Positions 46,584-56,133 of a DNA stretch of 64,000 bases are shown piece after piece. The notes under the pieces are model-generated. The model made no database searches, was not told the origin of the DNA, and saw only the letters and a list, made by a program, of their open reading frames with translations. How positions within the stretch are numbered: the stretch's first letter is position 1; each line of letters starts with the position of its first letter. Source of the DNA: Gordonia terrae (lineage in GTDB: Bacteria > Actinomycetota > Actinomycetes > Mycobacteriales > Mycobacteriaceae); contig NZ_CP016594.1 in the NCBI RefSeq assembly GCF_001698225.1, positions 1,054,001-1,118,000 of the forward strand, given 5' to 3'. The position numbers and the translations under genes were made by a program.

Positions 46584-46784
46584 AGGTCCGCTGAATTCAG
46601 CGTCTTGGTGCACCCGCACAGGACGTCTTGGCTGCTGTGACTGGTGGGGTTTCTGTTCACCACAGTCCACCACGGTCCACCGCTGGGGCACGAGTAACAA
46701 TGGTTGCTTTGCAACAGGATTCGATGACGATGAGGGCTGTGGAGAAATCTCGTCGTCGAACGTGATTGCGAGTAGCTTGGTGTC

Positions 46785-48028
46785 ATGCCCTCGATCACCG
46801 AGCTCCGTGACACCCTCATCTCCCTGCCGTCACCACCCGACGACGGTAGTGGCCGCGCCCTGCACGAGCGGCTCGACGAGTTGCGTGTGCTACGCAACGT
46901 GCTGGATCACCAGATCGCCGTGCATGTAGCGCTTTTCGACGCATCCGGCGCGTCAGTGCGTGCGGGGTCGACCACACGGAACGCACTGATCGAGATGGGC
47001 ATTCCGCCCGCGGCCGCGCACCGCTATGTGCGCATCGCCGGCGGAGTGGAGTCGGTGCCGAAGGTCGGAGACTGTGCCGCCGAGGGCTATCTGTCTGCCG
47101 AATGTGTCGACGCGGTGATCCGCGGGTTAGCGCTCATCGACAAACGTTCTGCCACAGCGCTGTCCGACGACGAGCGCTGCGGATATGAGAGCGAATTGCT
47201 TGCGCAGGCATTCTCCGGCGCCACCCCGACCGAGATCGACGGCCACGCCCGCGGGATCGCCCAGCGGGTCGCCGACACCGACCCCAGCACCGTGCCGGCG
47301 GCCGATGACGCGTCGCTGAACACCGTGCACACCCACATCACCGAGGAGGGCCGGGTCGCGATTACGGGAGATGTGACCGCGGTGATCGGGGAGAAGTTCG
47401 TGTCGATGATCGACGAACGGTCCTGTCCGCGTCCCGAACCCGACGGCGCGACGGATCGTCGCGGTGCGGCCGAGCGCCGTGCCGATGCGTTGGAATTGCT
47501 GTTGGATCAAGCTGTGATCGGCGCGGCGATGACCACCGCCGGCGCACCCCGCACCCAACCCTGGTGACCATCCCCGCCGACTGCGCTGACCCGGCACGCC
47601 TGCCGTGGGTCGGCGCGGTGTCGGCATCGTCGGCGCGCCGGCTGTCGTGTGATGGTGGGGTGGCCGAGATCGTCCTCGACGACGAGGGGGTGCCGTTGCG
47701 GATGGGCACGACGAAACGTCTGTTCCCGCACCACCTGCGGCAGGCGATCATCGTGCGGGACCGGTGTTGTGTGAAATGTGGTGCGCCGGCAGCGCATACG
47801 CAAGTTCACCATCTGGTCCATTGGGTCGATGGTGGTCCCACCGATCTGGACAACGGGTGCCTGCTTTGTCAACGCTGTCATACCCAGGTCCATCACCACG
47901 GCTGGCAGGTGGTGATGGGTCCGGACCGGCATCCGTGGCTGATTCCACCGGCCGACATCGACCCGAAACGCCTACCCCGACCCGCCTACAACCGGCGCAC
48001 CATGCGACTCGACGACGCCCTCGTATAA
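46785..48028 (+). pseudogene. DUF222/HNH endonuclease (13E12-type), split by a frameshift
   Basis: Two reading frames together make one typical 414-residue DUF222-HNH protein. The first (46785-47567) carries the helical DUF222 domain and ends in a stop right after RTQPW. The second (47564-48028, frame -1 relative to the first) begins at an overlapping GTG and carries the HNH nuclease, with CVKCGAPAAHTQVHHLVHWVDGG and CQRCHTQVHHHGW. One missing C in the CCC run at 47559-47561 would explain the break. Translation of the second half from the GTG remains possible. The family is abundant and variable in Gordonia and mycobacteria; a TAGCTT box six bases before the ATG suggests a leaderless message. 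Confidence 0.82.
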
Positions 48029-48159
48029 CCGCTTCGCGAAGACCAGACCCTCCGGCGTCGACCCGGCGCCGCACGACCTTTGACAACTCCACAGTGTGAA
48101 AGACCCGCCCGCCGGGATCTCGTAGCGAGAATCGGTTTGTGTGGTGGCGCGCCTTCGCG

Positions 48160-49695
48160 CTACGAAATTCCGGTGGGCGCGGGTTGCGGAGTGTGCACGG
48201 GTCCCGTCTGCACCGGTGCCTCATGCATCCGGTCCACGTCCTCCAGGCTGAGTCCGGTGGTCTCGATTCGGAAGGTCCAGGTGACGAACGCGCCCAGCAT
48301 CGACGTTCCGGCCAGGAGGAGCACGATCATCGCCGTTCCCCAAGCGTCGAGGAGGATGGGGAACAGGAAGGCGGTGAGAACTGCGCCGACCTTGGCGACC
48401 GAGGCGGCGAGGCCCGCGCCGGTCCCGCGCAGCGAGGTGGGGAAGACCTCGCCGGCGAGGAGGTAGGTCATGGAGTTCGGACCCAGGTTGGTCATGAGGT
48501 TGAACAGCATGAAGCCGAGGAACACGAGGATGATCTGCAGGGTGCCGTCGAGCAGGGTGGATGCGGCGGCTATCACCAATCCGACCGCACAGCCGAGGAA
48601 ACCGAAGACCTGCAACCGGATTCGGCCGAACCTGTTGACCAGGTAGATCGCCAGCACGATGCCGATGAGCAGGAAGGCATCGATGAGGACCGCGCCTTCG
48701 GTGCCGTGCAGGTCGTCGGCGACAACGCCGCTGACGGTCGAGTCGTTCGCAGCGGCGGTCCCGATCGTCGCGGCGATGATCGTCGGGGTGAAGATGCCGA
48801 TCCCGTACGTCCCGAGGTCCTGGAGGAACCACGGCATCGAGGCCAGGATCGTCGATCGTCGCCAGGGTCGGCGGAAGAGTGCCGTGACATCGGTGGTCGA
48901 GGTGGCGCCGGACCCGGATCCGTCGTGGCGCGTGAGGGTGACGGTGGTCGGGTACTGCGGTCGGCGAGCCAGTAGGCGTTTCAGTTCGTACTCCGCCTCG
49001 TCGACCCGGCCCGTCCCGAGGAGCCAGTGCGGGCTCTGCACGACGAAGAGCCGGCCGACGATCACCAGTACGGACGGTACGACCGCCACACCGAACATCC
49101 AGCGCCAGTCCGACAACTCGTCGCGATTGCCGAGGATGATCACTCCGACCAGGGTTCCGGCGAGTGCGCCGACGGCTTGGAAACCGAACGCTGCCAGCAC
49201 TCCTCGACCCCGGATGCTGGTCGGCATGGTCTCGGAGATCATGGTGTGGGCGGTCGGGTAATCGCAACCCAACGCCAGTCCCATGCCGATGAGGCAGACC
49301 ACCAACATCGGAAAGCCGGTGCTGACCGTGACGCCGACCAGGAAGGCGGTGAACAGGATCATCTCGGCCAAGAACATCTGGCGGCGACCCCACCGGTCGG
49401 ACAGTCCGCCGAGGGCCGACGCGCCGACCATGATGCCGAGCAGCGGCGCGGCCGTCACGACGCCGGACTGGGCTGAGCTGAGCCCGAATTCGTCGATGAT
49501 CAACGGCAGGGCCACGCCCACCATGAAGACGATCATGCCCTCGAGGAACTTGCCTGCGGAGGCCAAAAGCCAGATCCGCTTCTGCATGGCGGTCATCGCG
49601 CCTGCGGTGGCGGGTGTGCCGTCTCGCCAGGTGGGGACCTCGTCGAGGTAGCTCTGCACGGAGGCGGGAGGGACGGCCGAATCGTGTGCCGACAT
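48160..49695 (-). CDS. MFS transporter, sugar porter-like
   Basis: A 511-residue major facilitator with 12 predicted helices. It has GGLSDRWGRRQMF between helices 2 and 3, RGRGVLAAFGFQAVG and the sugar-porter-like AGEVFPTSLRGTGAGLA before helix 11. The first 35 residues are polar and cytoplasmic. The substrate is not evident. It stands alone on the minus strand between the HNH gene and the VOC gene. Confidence 0.92.
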   Translation of the reverse strand: MSAHDSAVPPASVQSYLDEVPTWRDGTPATAGAMTAMQKRIWLLASAGKFLEGMIVFMVGVALPLIIDEFGLSSAQSGVVTAAPLLGIMVGASALGGLSDRWGRRQMFLAEMILFTAFLVGVTVSTGFPMLVVCLIGMGLALGCDYPTAHTMISETMPTSIRGRGVLAAFGFQAVGALAGTLVGVIILGNRDELSDWRWMFGVAVVPSVLVIVGRLFVVQSPHWLLGTGRVDEAEYELKRLLARRPQYPTTVTLTRHDGSGSGATSTTDVTALFRRPWRRSTILASMPWFLQDLGTYGIGIFTPTIIAATIGTAAANDSTVSGVVADDLHGTEGAVLIDAFLLIGIVLAIYLVNRFGRIRLQVFGFLGCAVGLVIAAASTLLDGTLQIILVFLGFMLFNLMTNLGPNSMTYLLAGEVFPTSLRGTGAGLAASVAKVGAVLTAFLFPILLDAWGTAMIVLLLAGTSMLGAFVTWTFRIETTGLSLEDVDRMHEAPVQTGPVHTPQPAPTGIS

Positions 49696-49833
49696 GCGAA
49701 TCCTGTTCTACGCCGACGAGTTCCACGCGATATGACGGTGAATCGTGTCTGTGGAAGTCGGACGCTACAGGGTGCCGTCGGCCATCGCGTTGCGGCGGGA
49801 TGAACGTTCGACGCCGCCGATGACGTGCGCGGC

Positions 49834-49857
49834 AGGACTCGGTGCGAACCGAGTCCT
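49834..49857 (-). terminator. Hairpin terminator after the VOC gene
   Basis: AGGACTCGGT (49834-49843) and ACCGAGTCCT (49848-49857) form a perfect 10-bp stem with a GCGA loop. It lies just beyond the stop codon of the minus-strand VOC gene. Confidence 0.7.
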
Positions 49858-49871
49858 ACCGCGGCCGCGCG

Positions 49872-50666
49872 TCACATGCCGGCGGGCGGATGTCCCAGAC
49901 AGATCAGGGCGCCCATCGGATCCTTGATGGCGGCCAGCGTCCCGTATGGGGTGTCCTCGCCGGCCATGAGGATCTCCGCGCCCAGCGATTCGGCCTGCTT
50001 CACCGTGGCGGCGACATCGTCGACGGTGATGTAGACCTGCCAGAACGACGGCACCCCGGCCGGGAAGAGCTTGACCGAGTCCATGATCCCCGCGTACGAC
50101 GCCTCACCGTAGAAGATCTGGCCGTAGCTGTCGGGCCCGACGGCGTCCGGGTCGCCACCGGTGCCGACCTCCTCGATGCGCGCGCCGAGCACGGTCCGGT
50201 AGAACTCGACGGACTTGGCGTAGTCCATGCTCTGACACTCGAACCAGTAGGGCGTGCCGTGCTCGCCGAACTCGGTGTACCCCTTGTGATTCTTCGGTTG
50301 CCAGAACCCGATCGCCGCCCCCGCGGTGTCGAAGGCCATCAACATCGTGCCCTCCTCGCCGATGGCCATCGGCGGCACCATGATCGAGCCCCCGGCCGAC
50401 TCGACGGCCTTCACCGTGGCGTCGGCATCCTCGGTGTGGAGGTACACCGTCCAGATGTCGGGCGGCCCGGCGCCTTCCATCACCGGGCTCAGCCCGGCCA
50501 CCCGCTTGCCGTTCTTGTGGAAGTTGCGATAACCGCCCATCTCCTCGTCGGGGGCCTCGGCCTCCCAGCCGAAGATCGCGCCGTAGAACTCCTCGGCCTT
50601 CGCGGTGTCACTGCTCATCAGGTCGAACCAGATCGGTGCCCCGGAAGGGGCTGCATACTCGGCCAT
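49872..50666 (-). CDS. VOC family protein with two glyoxalase-like domains
   Basis: A 264-residue protein made of two consecutive VOC domains. The first (about 10-125) begins IWFDLMSSDTAKAEEFYGAIFGW and the second (about 140-260) begins YWFECQSMDYAKSVEFYRTVLGA. Both end in a strand typical of the fold. Proteins of this kind include hydroxylases of aromatic or antibiotic compounds, but many have no known role. ATG 50666 was chosen because AGAGGA lies upstream; the frame is open to 50750. Confidence 0.88.
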   Translation of the reverse strand: MAEYAAPSGAPIWFDLMSSDTAKAEEFYGAIFGWEAEAPDEEMGGYRNFHKNGKRVAGLSPVMEGAGPPDIWTVYLHTEDADATVKAVESAGGSIMVPPMAIGEEGTMLMAFDTAGAAIGFWQPKNHKGYTEFGEHGTPYWFECQSMDYAKSVEFYRTVLGARIEEVGTGGDPDAVGPDSYGQIFYGEASYAGIMDSVKLFPAGVPSFWQVYITVDDVAATVKQAESLGAEILMAGEDTPYGTLAAIKDPMGALICLGHPPAGM

Positions 50667-50819
50667 TGCTGGGTCCTCTTTCTTGCTCCGCGTGAACTGG
50701 TGGACGACTGCCCGTCGGAACTTCTGACTGACAGGGTCGCGCAAACTCATCGGTCGCGGACGGCGTTGCGGAGAGTCCGACTCATATCCACCGACGTCGG
50801 CTCATGGCACCCTGATCGG

Positions 50820-51389
50820 ATGACCAAGCATGCAGGGACGGTCGAACGACTCCGCGGCCTCGCGTGGCCGACGATGCTGGCGGGTGGTCTGCTGCTGGTG
50901 CTCCTGGCACAGGTGCAGTGGGGCAGTACCGATGAGGGCGTGGAGCCGTCGATCACCGGGTTGGGACGCGTCACGATCCTGGGCGCCAGCGACGACGATG
51001 TCGCGTTCTTCTTCGAGGACAACACCGGCCGCCCGGGCCTGAGCGTGGTGGTGCTCGGTGCCGTGATCGCGTTCGTCGCCGCCCTCGGCTGGTGGCGCCC
51101 ACGCCTGCGGCCGTCCGCCATCGGCCTGATCGGGCTGGCGTCGGTCATCGTGCTCGTCGTCGGCATCCGCACGCTGAGCGACCCCGCCGCGCATCTGTTC
51201 TCCGACCGCGTGTCCGAGGCGCTCGACGCCGACCTCCCCGAGATGCAGGCGGGTTACGGACTGATCGGGACCGTCGTGGTCGCGATCCTGCTCCTGGTCG
51301 TCGTCGGATTCTGGGTGCTGAGCACCGTGTGGCCGCGTGCGGGTGCCGCCGACCGAGTCGAGATCAACCGAACCGACGAATCGTCTTGA
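50820..51389 (+). CDS. Predicted membrane protein, unknown function
   Basis: A 189-residue protein with about four membrane helices: residues 17-33, 77-92, 100-117 and 149-170. A polar loop of some 40 residues lies between the first two. The C-terminal tail is charged. It has the look of a Trp-rich actinobacterial integral membrane protein, but no family motif is recognised. It overlaps the 3' end of the NlpC/P60 gene on the other strand by 26 bp. Confidence 0.7.
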   Translation: MTKHAGTVERLRGLAWPTMLAGGLLLVLLAQVQWGSTDEGVEPSITGLGRVTILGASDDDVAFFFEDNTGRPGLSVVVLGAVIAFVAALGWWRPRLRPSAIGLIGLASVIVLVVGIRTLSDPAAHLFSDRVSEALDADLPEMQAGYGLIGTVVVAILLLVVVGFWVLSTVWPRAGAADRVEINRTDESS

Positions 51390-51891
51390 TGTAGCCCATG
51401 TCCTTCAGCTTCGTGAAACCGATCGGGACGCCGTTGGGGCCGTAGGCGTTGAACACCCGACCGGCGCCCGCGTAGATGCCGACGTGCCCGGCGTCGCGGC
51501 CGAAGATGATGATGTCCCCCGGTGCGAGTGCACGGAACGGGATCGCGTGTCCGACCTTCGCCTGTTGCTGGCTGGTCCGGGGGAGCTGGACGCCGGTCGT
51601 GTAGAACGCCCACCGCACCAGCCCGGAGCAGTCCCACGAATGCGGGCCGACGCCGGCCCACTTGTACGGCTTGCCGATCTGGGTGATCGCCGCCCCGAGT
51701 GCGTTGAGGCCGACGGTGGTCGGCACCGGCAGGTAGATCGGAACCGACCCGGAGGAGTCCGATGATCCCGCGGCCGCGGCACGACCGGTGTCGAGGAGTG
51801 GCGAGCCGGCGAGCGGAACACCGACCGACAGCGCGGCGGTGAGTGCGATGGTGCAGGTCACGCGCGTGGCACGCGTCATCGATACGGACAT
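51364..51891 (-). CDS. Secreted NlpC/P60 peptidoglycan hydrolase
   Basis: A 175-residue secreted protein. A signal peptide (about 1-41) ends in TGRAAAAG. The NlpC/P60 cysteine peptidase domain follows, with the catalytic Cys in SWDCSGLVRWAFY, a conserved QQQAKVG strand and the catalytic His in DAGHVGIYAG. It probably cuts the peptide cross-bridge of peptidoglycan. Upstream is a direct repeat that matches the MtrA box found before cell-wall hydrolase genes in related actinobacteria. Confidence 0.92.
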   Translation of the reverse strand: MSVSMTRATRVTCTIALTAALSVGVPLAGSPLLDTGRAAAAGSSDSSGSVPIYLPVPTTVGLNALGAAITQIGKPYKWAGVGPHSWDCSGLVRWAFYTTGVQLPRTSQQQAKVGHAIPFRALAPGDIIIFGRDAGHVGIYAGAGRVFNAYGPNGVPIGFTKLKDMGYIKTIRRFG

Positions 51892-51942
51892 GACGACAGC
51901 TTGGCCGAGGTGGCTCGGCGTGTCGTCCGTCGTTCCCCAGGT

Positions 51943-51959
51943 GTGACGAAGGTGTGACC
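51943..51959. promoter_or_regulatory. MtrA-like direct repeat upstream of the NlpC/P60 gene
   Basis: GTGACG-AAGGT-GTGACC matches the direct-repeat form GTnAC(C/G)-N5-GTnAC(C/G) reported for the response regulator MtrA in actinobacteria. It begins 52 bp upstream of the NlpC/P60 start. MtrA controls peptidoglycan hydrolase genes in Corynebacterium and mycobacteria. Confidence 0.55.
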
Positions 51960-51981
51960 GCTGTGATGCCTGAGGCTTGTG

Positions 51982-52010
51982 TTAACTAATGGTGCTGCGG
52001 CTGTAGTTAA
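51982..52010. promoter_or_regulatory. AT-rich inverted repeat between NlpC/P60 and the kshA-linked gene
   Basis: TTAACTA (51982-51988) and TAGTTAA (52004-52010) are perfect inverse copies 15 bp apart. They lie 91-119 bp upstream of the NlpC/P60 start and just after the stop codon of the small Cys/His gene. They could be part of the promoter or a terminator stem. Confidence 0.35.
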
Positions 52011-52025
52011 TTGCCGGCGCCGATG

Positions 52026-52463
52026 TCACCAGTAGCCGTCGGGATCCGAGGCGGGGGACTCGGCAGGGATGATGCCCTCGGTGACCCCGTGGTCGATACT
52101 CGCCGACAGTCGGGCGCAGGTGGGCATCATCGCGCCGGGGAGCAGCGGGCCGTTCCCCGTATCGCCGTTCCCCGTATCGCCGTTCCCTCCGTCACCGCCG
52201 GCGCGCATCTGCTCGAGGCCGAGGCAGCGCTCCCGGGCGTCGGCGTTCCACTGCACGCTGGTGTGGAACGAACTCGTCTTCTTCACGAGCACGCAGGCGT
52301 GGCACGCCCGGCACTCGATCTCGCGCATCCCGCCCTGCAGATAGTGTTCGCGGTCGCGGCGGGTGGCCTCGTGAACCCGGGCGAGCCGGTCCGGATCGTC
52401 GTGGAAGTCGGGCGCCTTGGCCCAACGGTCGGAACCCACGCGAACCCCTGCTGCCCGGGTCAC
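52026..52463 (-). CDS. Small Cys/His protein linked to kshA (paralogue of 9188-9454)
   Basis: A 145-residue protein of unknown function. A charged N-terminal 45 residues precede the core: CRACHAC (Cys51, Cys54, Cys57), His67 in FHTSVQW, Trp72, Cys80, and a distal Cys116 followed by SASIDHG. Four cysteines, the histidine and the tryptophan match the 88-residue protein at 9188. A loop of about 18 residues is built from a repeated GNGDT unit. GTG 52463 lies 2 bp after the kshA stop, so both are translated from one message. A role in electron transfer or Fe-S handling for KshA is inference. A gene of similar size follows kshA in M. tuberculosis (Rv3527), as I recall. Confidence 0.75.
   Translation of the reverse strand: MTRAAGVRVGSDRWAKAPDFHDDPDRLARVHEATRRDREHYLQGGMREIECRACHACVLVKKTSSFHTSVQWNADARERCLGLEQMRAGGDGGNGDTGNGDTGNGPLLPGAMMPTCARLSASIDHGVTEGIIPAESPASDPDGYW
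52150..52187. repeat. 15-bp tandem repeat inside the kshA-linked small gene
   Basis: The unit CCGTTCCCCGTATCG occurs at 52150-52164 and 52165-52179, then again as a partial copy from 52180. The 15-bp period keeps the frame and encodes the GNGDT repeats of the loop between Cys80 and Cys116. Confidence 0.85.
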
Positions 52464-52465
52464 CG

Positions 52466-53704
52466 TCAGACCTCGGCCTTTTCGGCGGAGTCCGAGGCCG
52501 CGGATTCGGTCGCCTTCTCGGCCTCTTGGCGACGCAGGTTCTCCTGGATCTCCTCGTTCCAGCTCTCGAGAGCCTTGGAGGTGTCGATCTCGTACTCGAA
52601 CCGGCCGGTCATCTCGTCGGTGACCTCGGCCTTGTCGACGTAGAACTGGTCGTACCAGCGGCGGAGCTGGTAGACCGGGCCGTCCTCCTCGACGAGCAGG
52701 GGATTGTCGATACGGGTCTTGTTCTTCCAGATCTCGACGTCCTGCAGGAAGCCCACCTCGACGCCGGCGCTGATCTTCGTCGCCATCTTCGACGCCTGCT
52801 CGGCGGTCAGGCCCTCGGGGACCTTGGCCATCACGCCGTACATCAAGACGAAAGAATTCTCGTCGATGGGGTAGTGGCAGTTGGTGAGGATGGTCTCCAC
52901 GGCATATCCGCCGTAGTACTGGATCATCGGGTTCAGCATGTACGACGGCCCGTAGTACGCCGCGATCGATTCGAGGCGGCTGTCGCCGTAGTTGGTGCCG
53001 AGGGTGACGTCGGGCCGGCCGTGCGAATTCATGTACTGCGCGGCGATCTCACCCTCGAAGACGTTCTTGAAATAGTCCGGGAGAGCGAAATGGACGTAGT
53101 AGAAGTGCGCCATGTCGACGACGTTGTCGATGATCTCGCGGCAGTTGGAGCCTTCGATCACGATGCGGTTCCAGGTCCACGGCGTCCACTCGTCGGACCC
53201 GAACTCCTCGAGTTCGGGAATGATGCACTCCTCCGGGGGAGGGTTGCCCTCGGGATCGTTGTAGACGAAGACCTGGCCGTTGCGGACCATCGACGGCCAC
53301 GAGCGGGTCTTGGCGAGCTTCGGATTGCGCTTGGCGTAGGGCACGCCGGCGCAGCGTCCGTTGCCTTTCCACAGCCAGCCATGGAACGGGCACGCCACGT
53401 TGTCGCCGGACAGTCTGCCCTGGGAGAGGTCGCCGCCCATGTGTCGGCAGAAGGCGTCGAGTACGTTGACCTCGCCCTTGGTGTCCACCCACGCCACCAG
53501 CTTGGTGCCGAAAATCGTGACCGAGTGGGGCTTGCCGTCGGAGAATTCCTCGAGCAGTCCGAGGCAGTGCCAGCCCCGCGCGAAGCGGGTGGGTGGCGCA
53601 CCCGTGTCGATCTCCCGGATGCCCACGTCCGCCCCGTCGGAGGCGGCGGCTGCGCTCGGCGCACCGGGGCTGCTCGGGGTCATCGTCTCGGGTCCTGAAG
53701 ACAT
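52466..53704 (-). CDS. kshA: KshA: 3-ketosteroid 9-alpha-monooxygenase, oxygenase component
   Basis: A 412-residue Rieske non-heme iron oxygenase. The 2Fe-2S ligands are Cys86 and His88 in FCRHMGG and Cys105 and His108 in CPFHGW. Asp197 with His200 and His205 in VVDMAHFYYVHF bridges and binds the mononuclear iron. It hydroxylates C9 of 3-ketosteroids, which opens ring B together with KstD action. ATG 53704 has AGGAGAGGG upstream; the longer frame to 53749 is not needed. A KstR-like box precedes the gene. Electrons would come from a KshB reductase. Confidence 0.95.
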   Translation of the reverse strand: MSSGPETMTPSSPGAPSAAAASDGADVGIREIDTGAPPTRFARGWHCLGLLEEFSDGKPHSVTIFGTKLVAWVDTKGEVNVLDAFCRHMGGDLSQGRLSGDNVACPFHGWLWKGNGRCAGVPYAKRNPKLAKTRSWPSMVRNGQVFVYNDPEGNPPPEECIIPELEEFGSDEWTPWTWNRIVIEGSNCREIIDNVVDMAHFYYVHFALPDYFKNVFEGEIAAQYMNSHGRPDVTLGTNYGDSRLESIAAYYGPSYMLNPMIQYYGGYAVETILTNCHYPIDENSFVLMYGVMAKVPEGLTAEQASKMATKISAGVEVGFLQDVEIWKNKTRIDNPLLVEEDGPVYQLRRWYDQFYVDKAEVTDEMTGRFEYEIDTSKALESWNEEIQENLRRQEAEKATESAASDSAEKAEV

Positions 53705-53756
53705 GTGCCCTCTCCTGTCTGTGGCTCGTGTCGCGTCGAAGAACTGCACCCAATAC

Positions 53757-53770
53757 TAGAACACGTTTCA
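53757..53770 (-). promoter_or_regulatory. KstR-like box upstream of kshA
   Basis: TAGAACACGTTTCA fits the KstR operator TnnAACnnGTTnnA at every fixed position. It lies 53 bp upstream of the kshA start, within the kshA-hsaA divergent promoter. Confidence 0.75.
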
Positions 53771-53848
53771 GATTTGTCAGCCCGATCGCCTCCTTCGAGG
53801 GCGATCGGGCCTGTACATGGGCATAAAGTCGCAGTGCTCGACAGAAAT

Positions 53849-53862
53849 GAGAACGTGTTCTA
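53849..53862 (+). promoter_or_regulatory. KstR-like box upstream of hsaA
   Basis: GAGAACGTGTTCTA fits the KstR operator except for the first base. It is itself an almost perfect palindrome (AGAAC/GTTCT). It lies 68 bp upstream of the hsaA start. Confidence 0.72.
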
Positions 53863-53929
53863 ATCTCGAACTCGATGGTTACAGCGGCCGGCGTGCCGGT
53901 CGAGGGAGAGACGAGTAGGAGCAGGCGAG

Positions 53930-55114
53930 ATGCCAGCACAACGGAGCGAAGCCGCCGAGCAGGTCCTGGAGAAGATCAACGTCCTGCTCCCGGAACTCGA
54001 GCAGCGCGCGCAGTCGACCGAGGATCTGCGCCGCATCCCCGACGAGACCGTGTCGAGCCTCGAGAGCGCAGGCTTCTTCAGGCTGCTGCAGCCCGAGCAG
54101 TGGGGTGGCTACGAGGTGGACCCGGTCACCTTCTACGAAGCGGTCCGCCGCATCGCGTCGGCGTGCGGGTCCACCGGGTGGGTCTCCGGCATCATCGGCG
54201 TGCACAACTGGCACCTCGCGCTGTTCGATCAGCAGGCGCAGGAGGACGTTTGGGGTTCGGACACCAACGTCCGCATCTCGTCGTCGTACGCGCCGATGGG
54301 TATGGGTGAGGTCGTCGACGGCGGCTACAAGGTCAATGGTTCGTGGGCGTGGTCGTCGGGTTGCGAGACTGCTGACTGGGTCTTTGTCGGGGGTCCGGTC
54401 ATCAAGAACGGCAAGCCCGTCGACTTCGTCAGCTTCCTGATCCCGCGCGAGGACTACACGATCAAGGACGTGTGGAACGTCGTCGGGCTGCGGGGTACCG
54501 GGTCGAACACCATCGAGGTCCAGGACGTGTTCGTGCCTCGGCACCGCATGCTCAGCATGCGCACGATGTCGATGGGGCAGAGTCCGGGCCTGGAGCGGAA
54601 CACCGCGCCGGTGTACAAGATGCCCTGGGGCACCATCCATCCCAGCACCATCGCGACGCCGATCGTCGGCATGGCGTACGGCGCCTACCGCGCCCACGTC
54701 GAGCACCAGGGCAAGCGGGTGCGTGCCGCCTACGCGGGTGAGAAGGCGAAGGAGGATCCGTTCGCGAAGGTCCGGATCGCCGAGGCCGCCAGCGACATCG
54801 ATGCCGCCTGGCGTCAGCTGTCGGGGAATCTGCAGGCCGAGTACGACCTGATCCTGGCCGGCGAAGAGATCCCCATGGAGCTGCGTTTGTCTGCCCGACG
54901 CGACCAGGTGCGTGCGACCGGGCGTGCGATCGCCGCGATCGACCGGCTCTTCGAGAACTCGGGTGCCCACGCGCTGGAGAACGGGACGCCGATCCAGCGC
55001 TTCTGGCGCGATGCCCACGCCGGACGCGTGCACGCAGCGAACGACCCCGAACGCGCCTACGTCGCATTCGGCAACGGCGAGTTCGGGATTCCCATCGGCG
55101 ACACGATGGTGTGA
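53930..55114 (+). CDS. hsaA: HsaA: 3-HSA hydroxylase, oxygenase component
   Basis: A 394-residue group D flavin-dependent monooxygenase with an acyl-CoA dehydrogenase-like fold. It uses reduced flavin from HsaB to hydroxylate 3-HSA, the phenol from steroid ring B opening, to the catechol 3,4-DHSA. Landmarks are RLLQPEQWGGYEVDP, ACGSTGWVSGIIGVHNW, NGSWAWSSGCETADW and the C-terminal FWRDAHAGRVHAANDPERAY. A KstR-like box lies in the divergent promoter shared with kshA. The next coding gene is hsaC rather than hsaD. Confidence 0.95.
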   Translation: MPAQRSEAAEQVLEKINVLLPELEQRAQSTEDLRRIPDETVSSLESAGFFRLLQPEQWGGYEVDPVTFYEAVRRIASACGSTGWVSGIIGVHNWHLALFDQQAQEDVWGSDTNVRISSSYAPMGMGEVVDGGYKVNGSWAWSSGCETADWVFVGGPVIKNGKPVDFVSFLIPREDYTIKDVWNVVGLRGTGSNTIEVQDVFVPRHRMLSMRTMSMGQSPGLERNTAPVYKMPWGTIHPSTIATPIVGMAYGAYRAHVEHQGKRVRAAYAGEKAKEDPFAKVRIAEAASDIDAAWRQLSGNLQAEYDLILAGEEIPMELRLSARRDQVRATGRAIAAIDRLFENSGAHALENGTPIQRFWRDAHAGRVHAANDPERAYVAFGNGEFGIPIGDTMV

Positions 55115-56132
<1,018 letters not shown>

Positions 56133-56133
56133 G

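Noticed and set aside
46658..46682. A 10-bp repeat CACCACAGTC/CACCACGGTC upstream of the DUF222 gene.
   Set aside because: It is imperfect, fewer than three copies, and could arise by chance in this composition.
48120..48165. TCGTAGCG and CGCTACGA inverted repeat next to the MFS gene end.
   Set aside because: The arms are 30 bp apart and the second overlaps the coding region, so a functional hairpin is doubtful.
48221..49726. A 501-residue frame on the minus strand overlapping the MFS gene in another frame.
   Set aside because: It is extremely rich in arginine and histidine and has no membrane segments or motifs; the MFS frame is convincing.
51892..52025. A ydaO-type (c-di-AMP) riboswitch in front of the NlpC/P60 gene.
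   Set aside because: Such riboswitches are common before cell-wall hydrolase genes, but the conserved core sequences are not present and the leader is too short.
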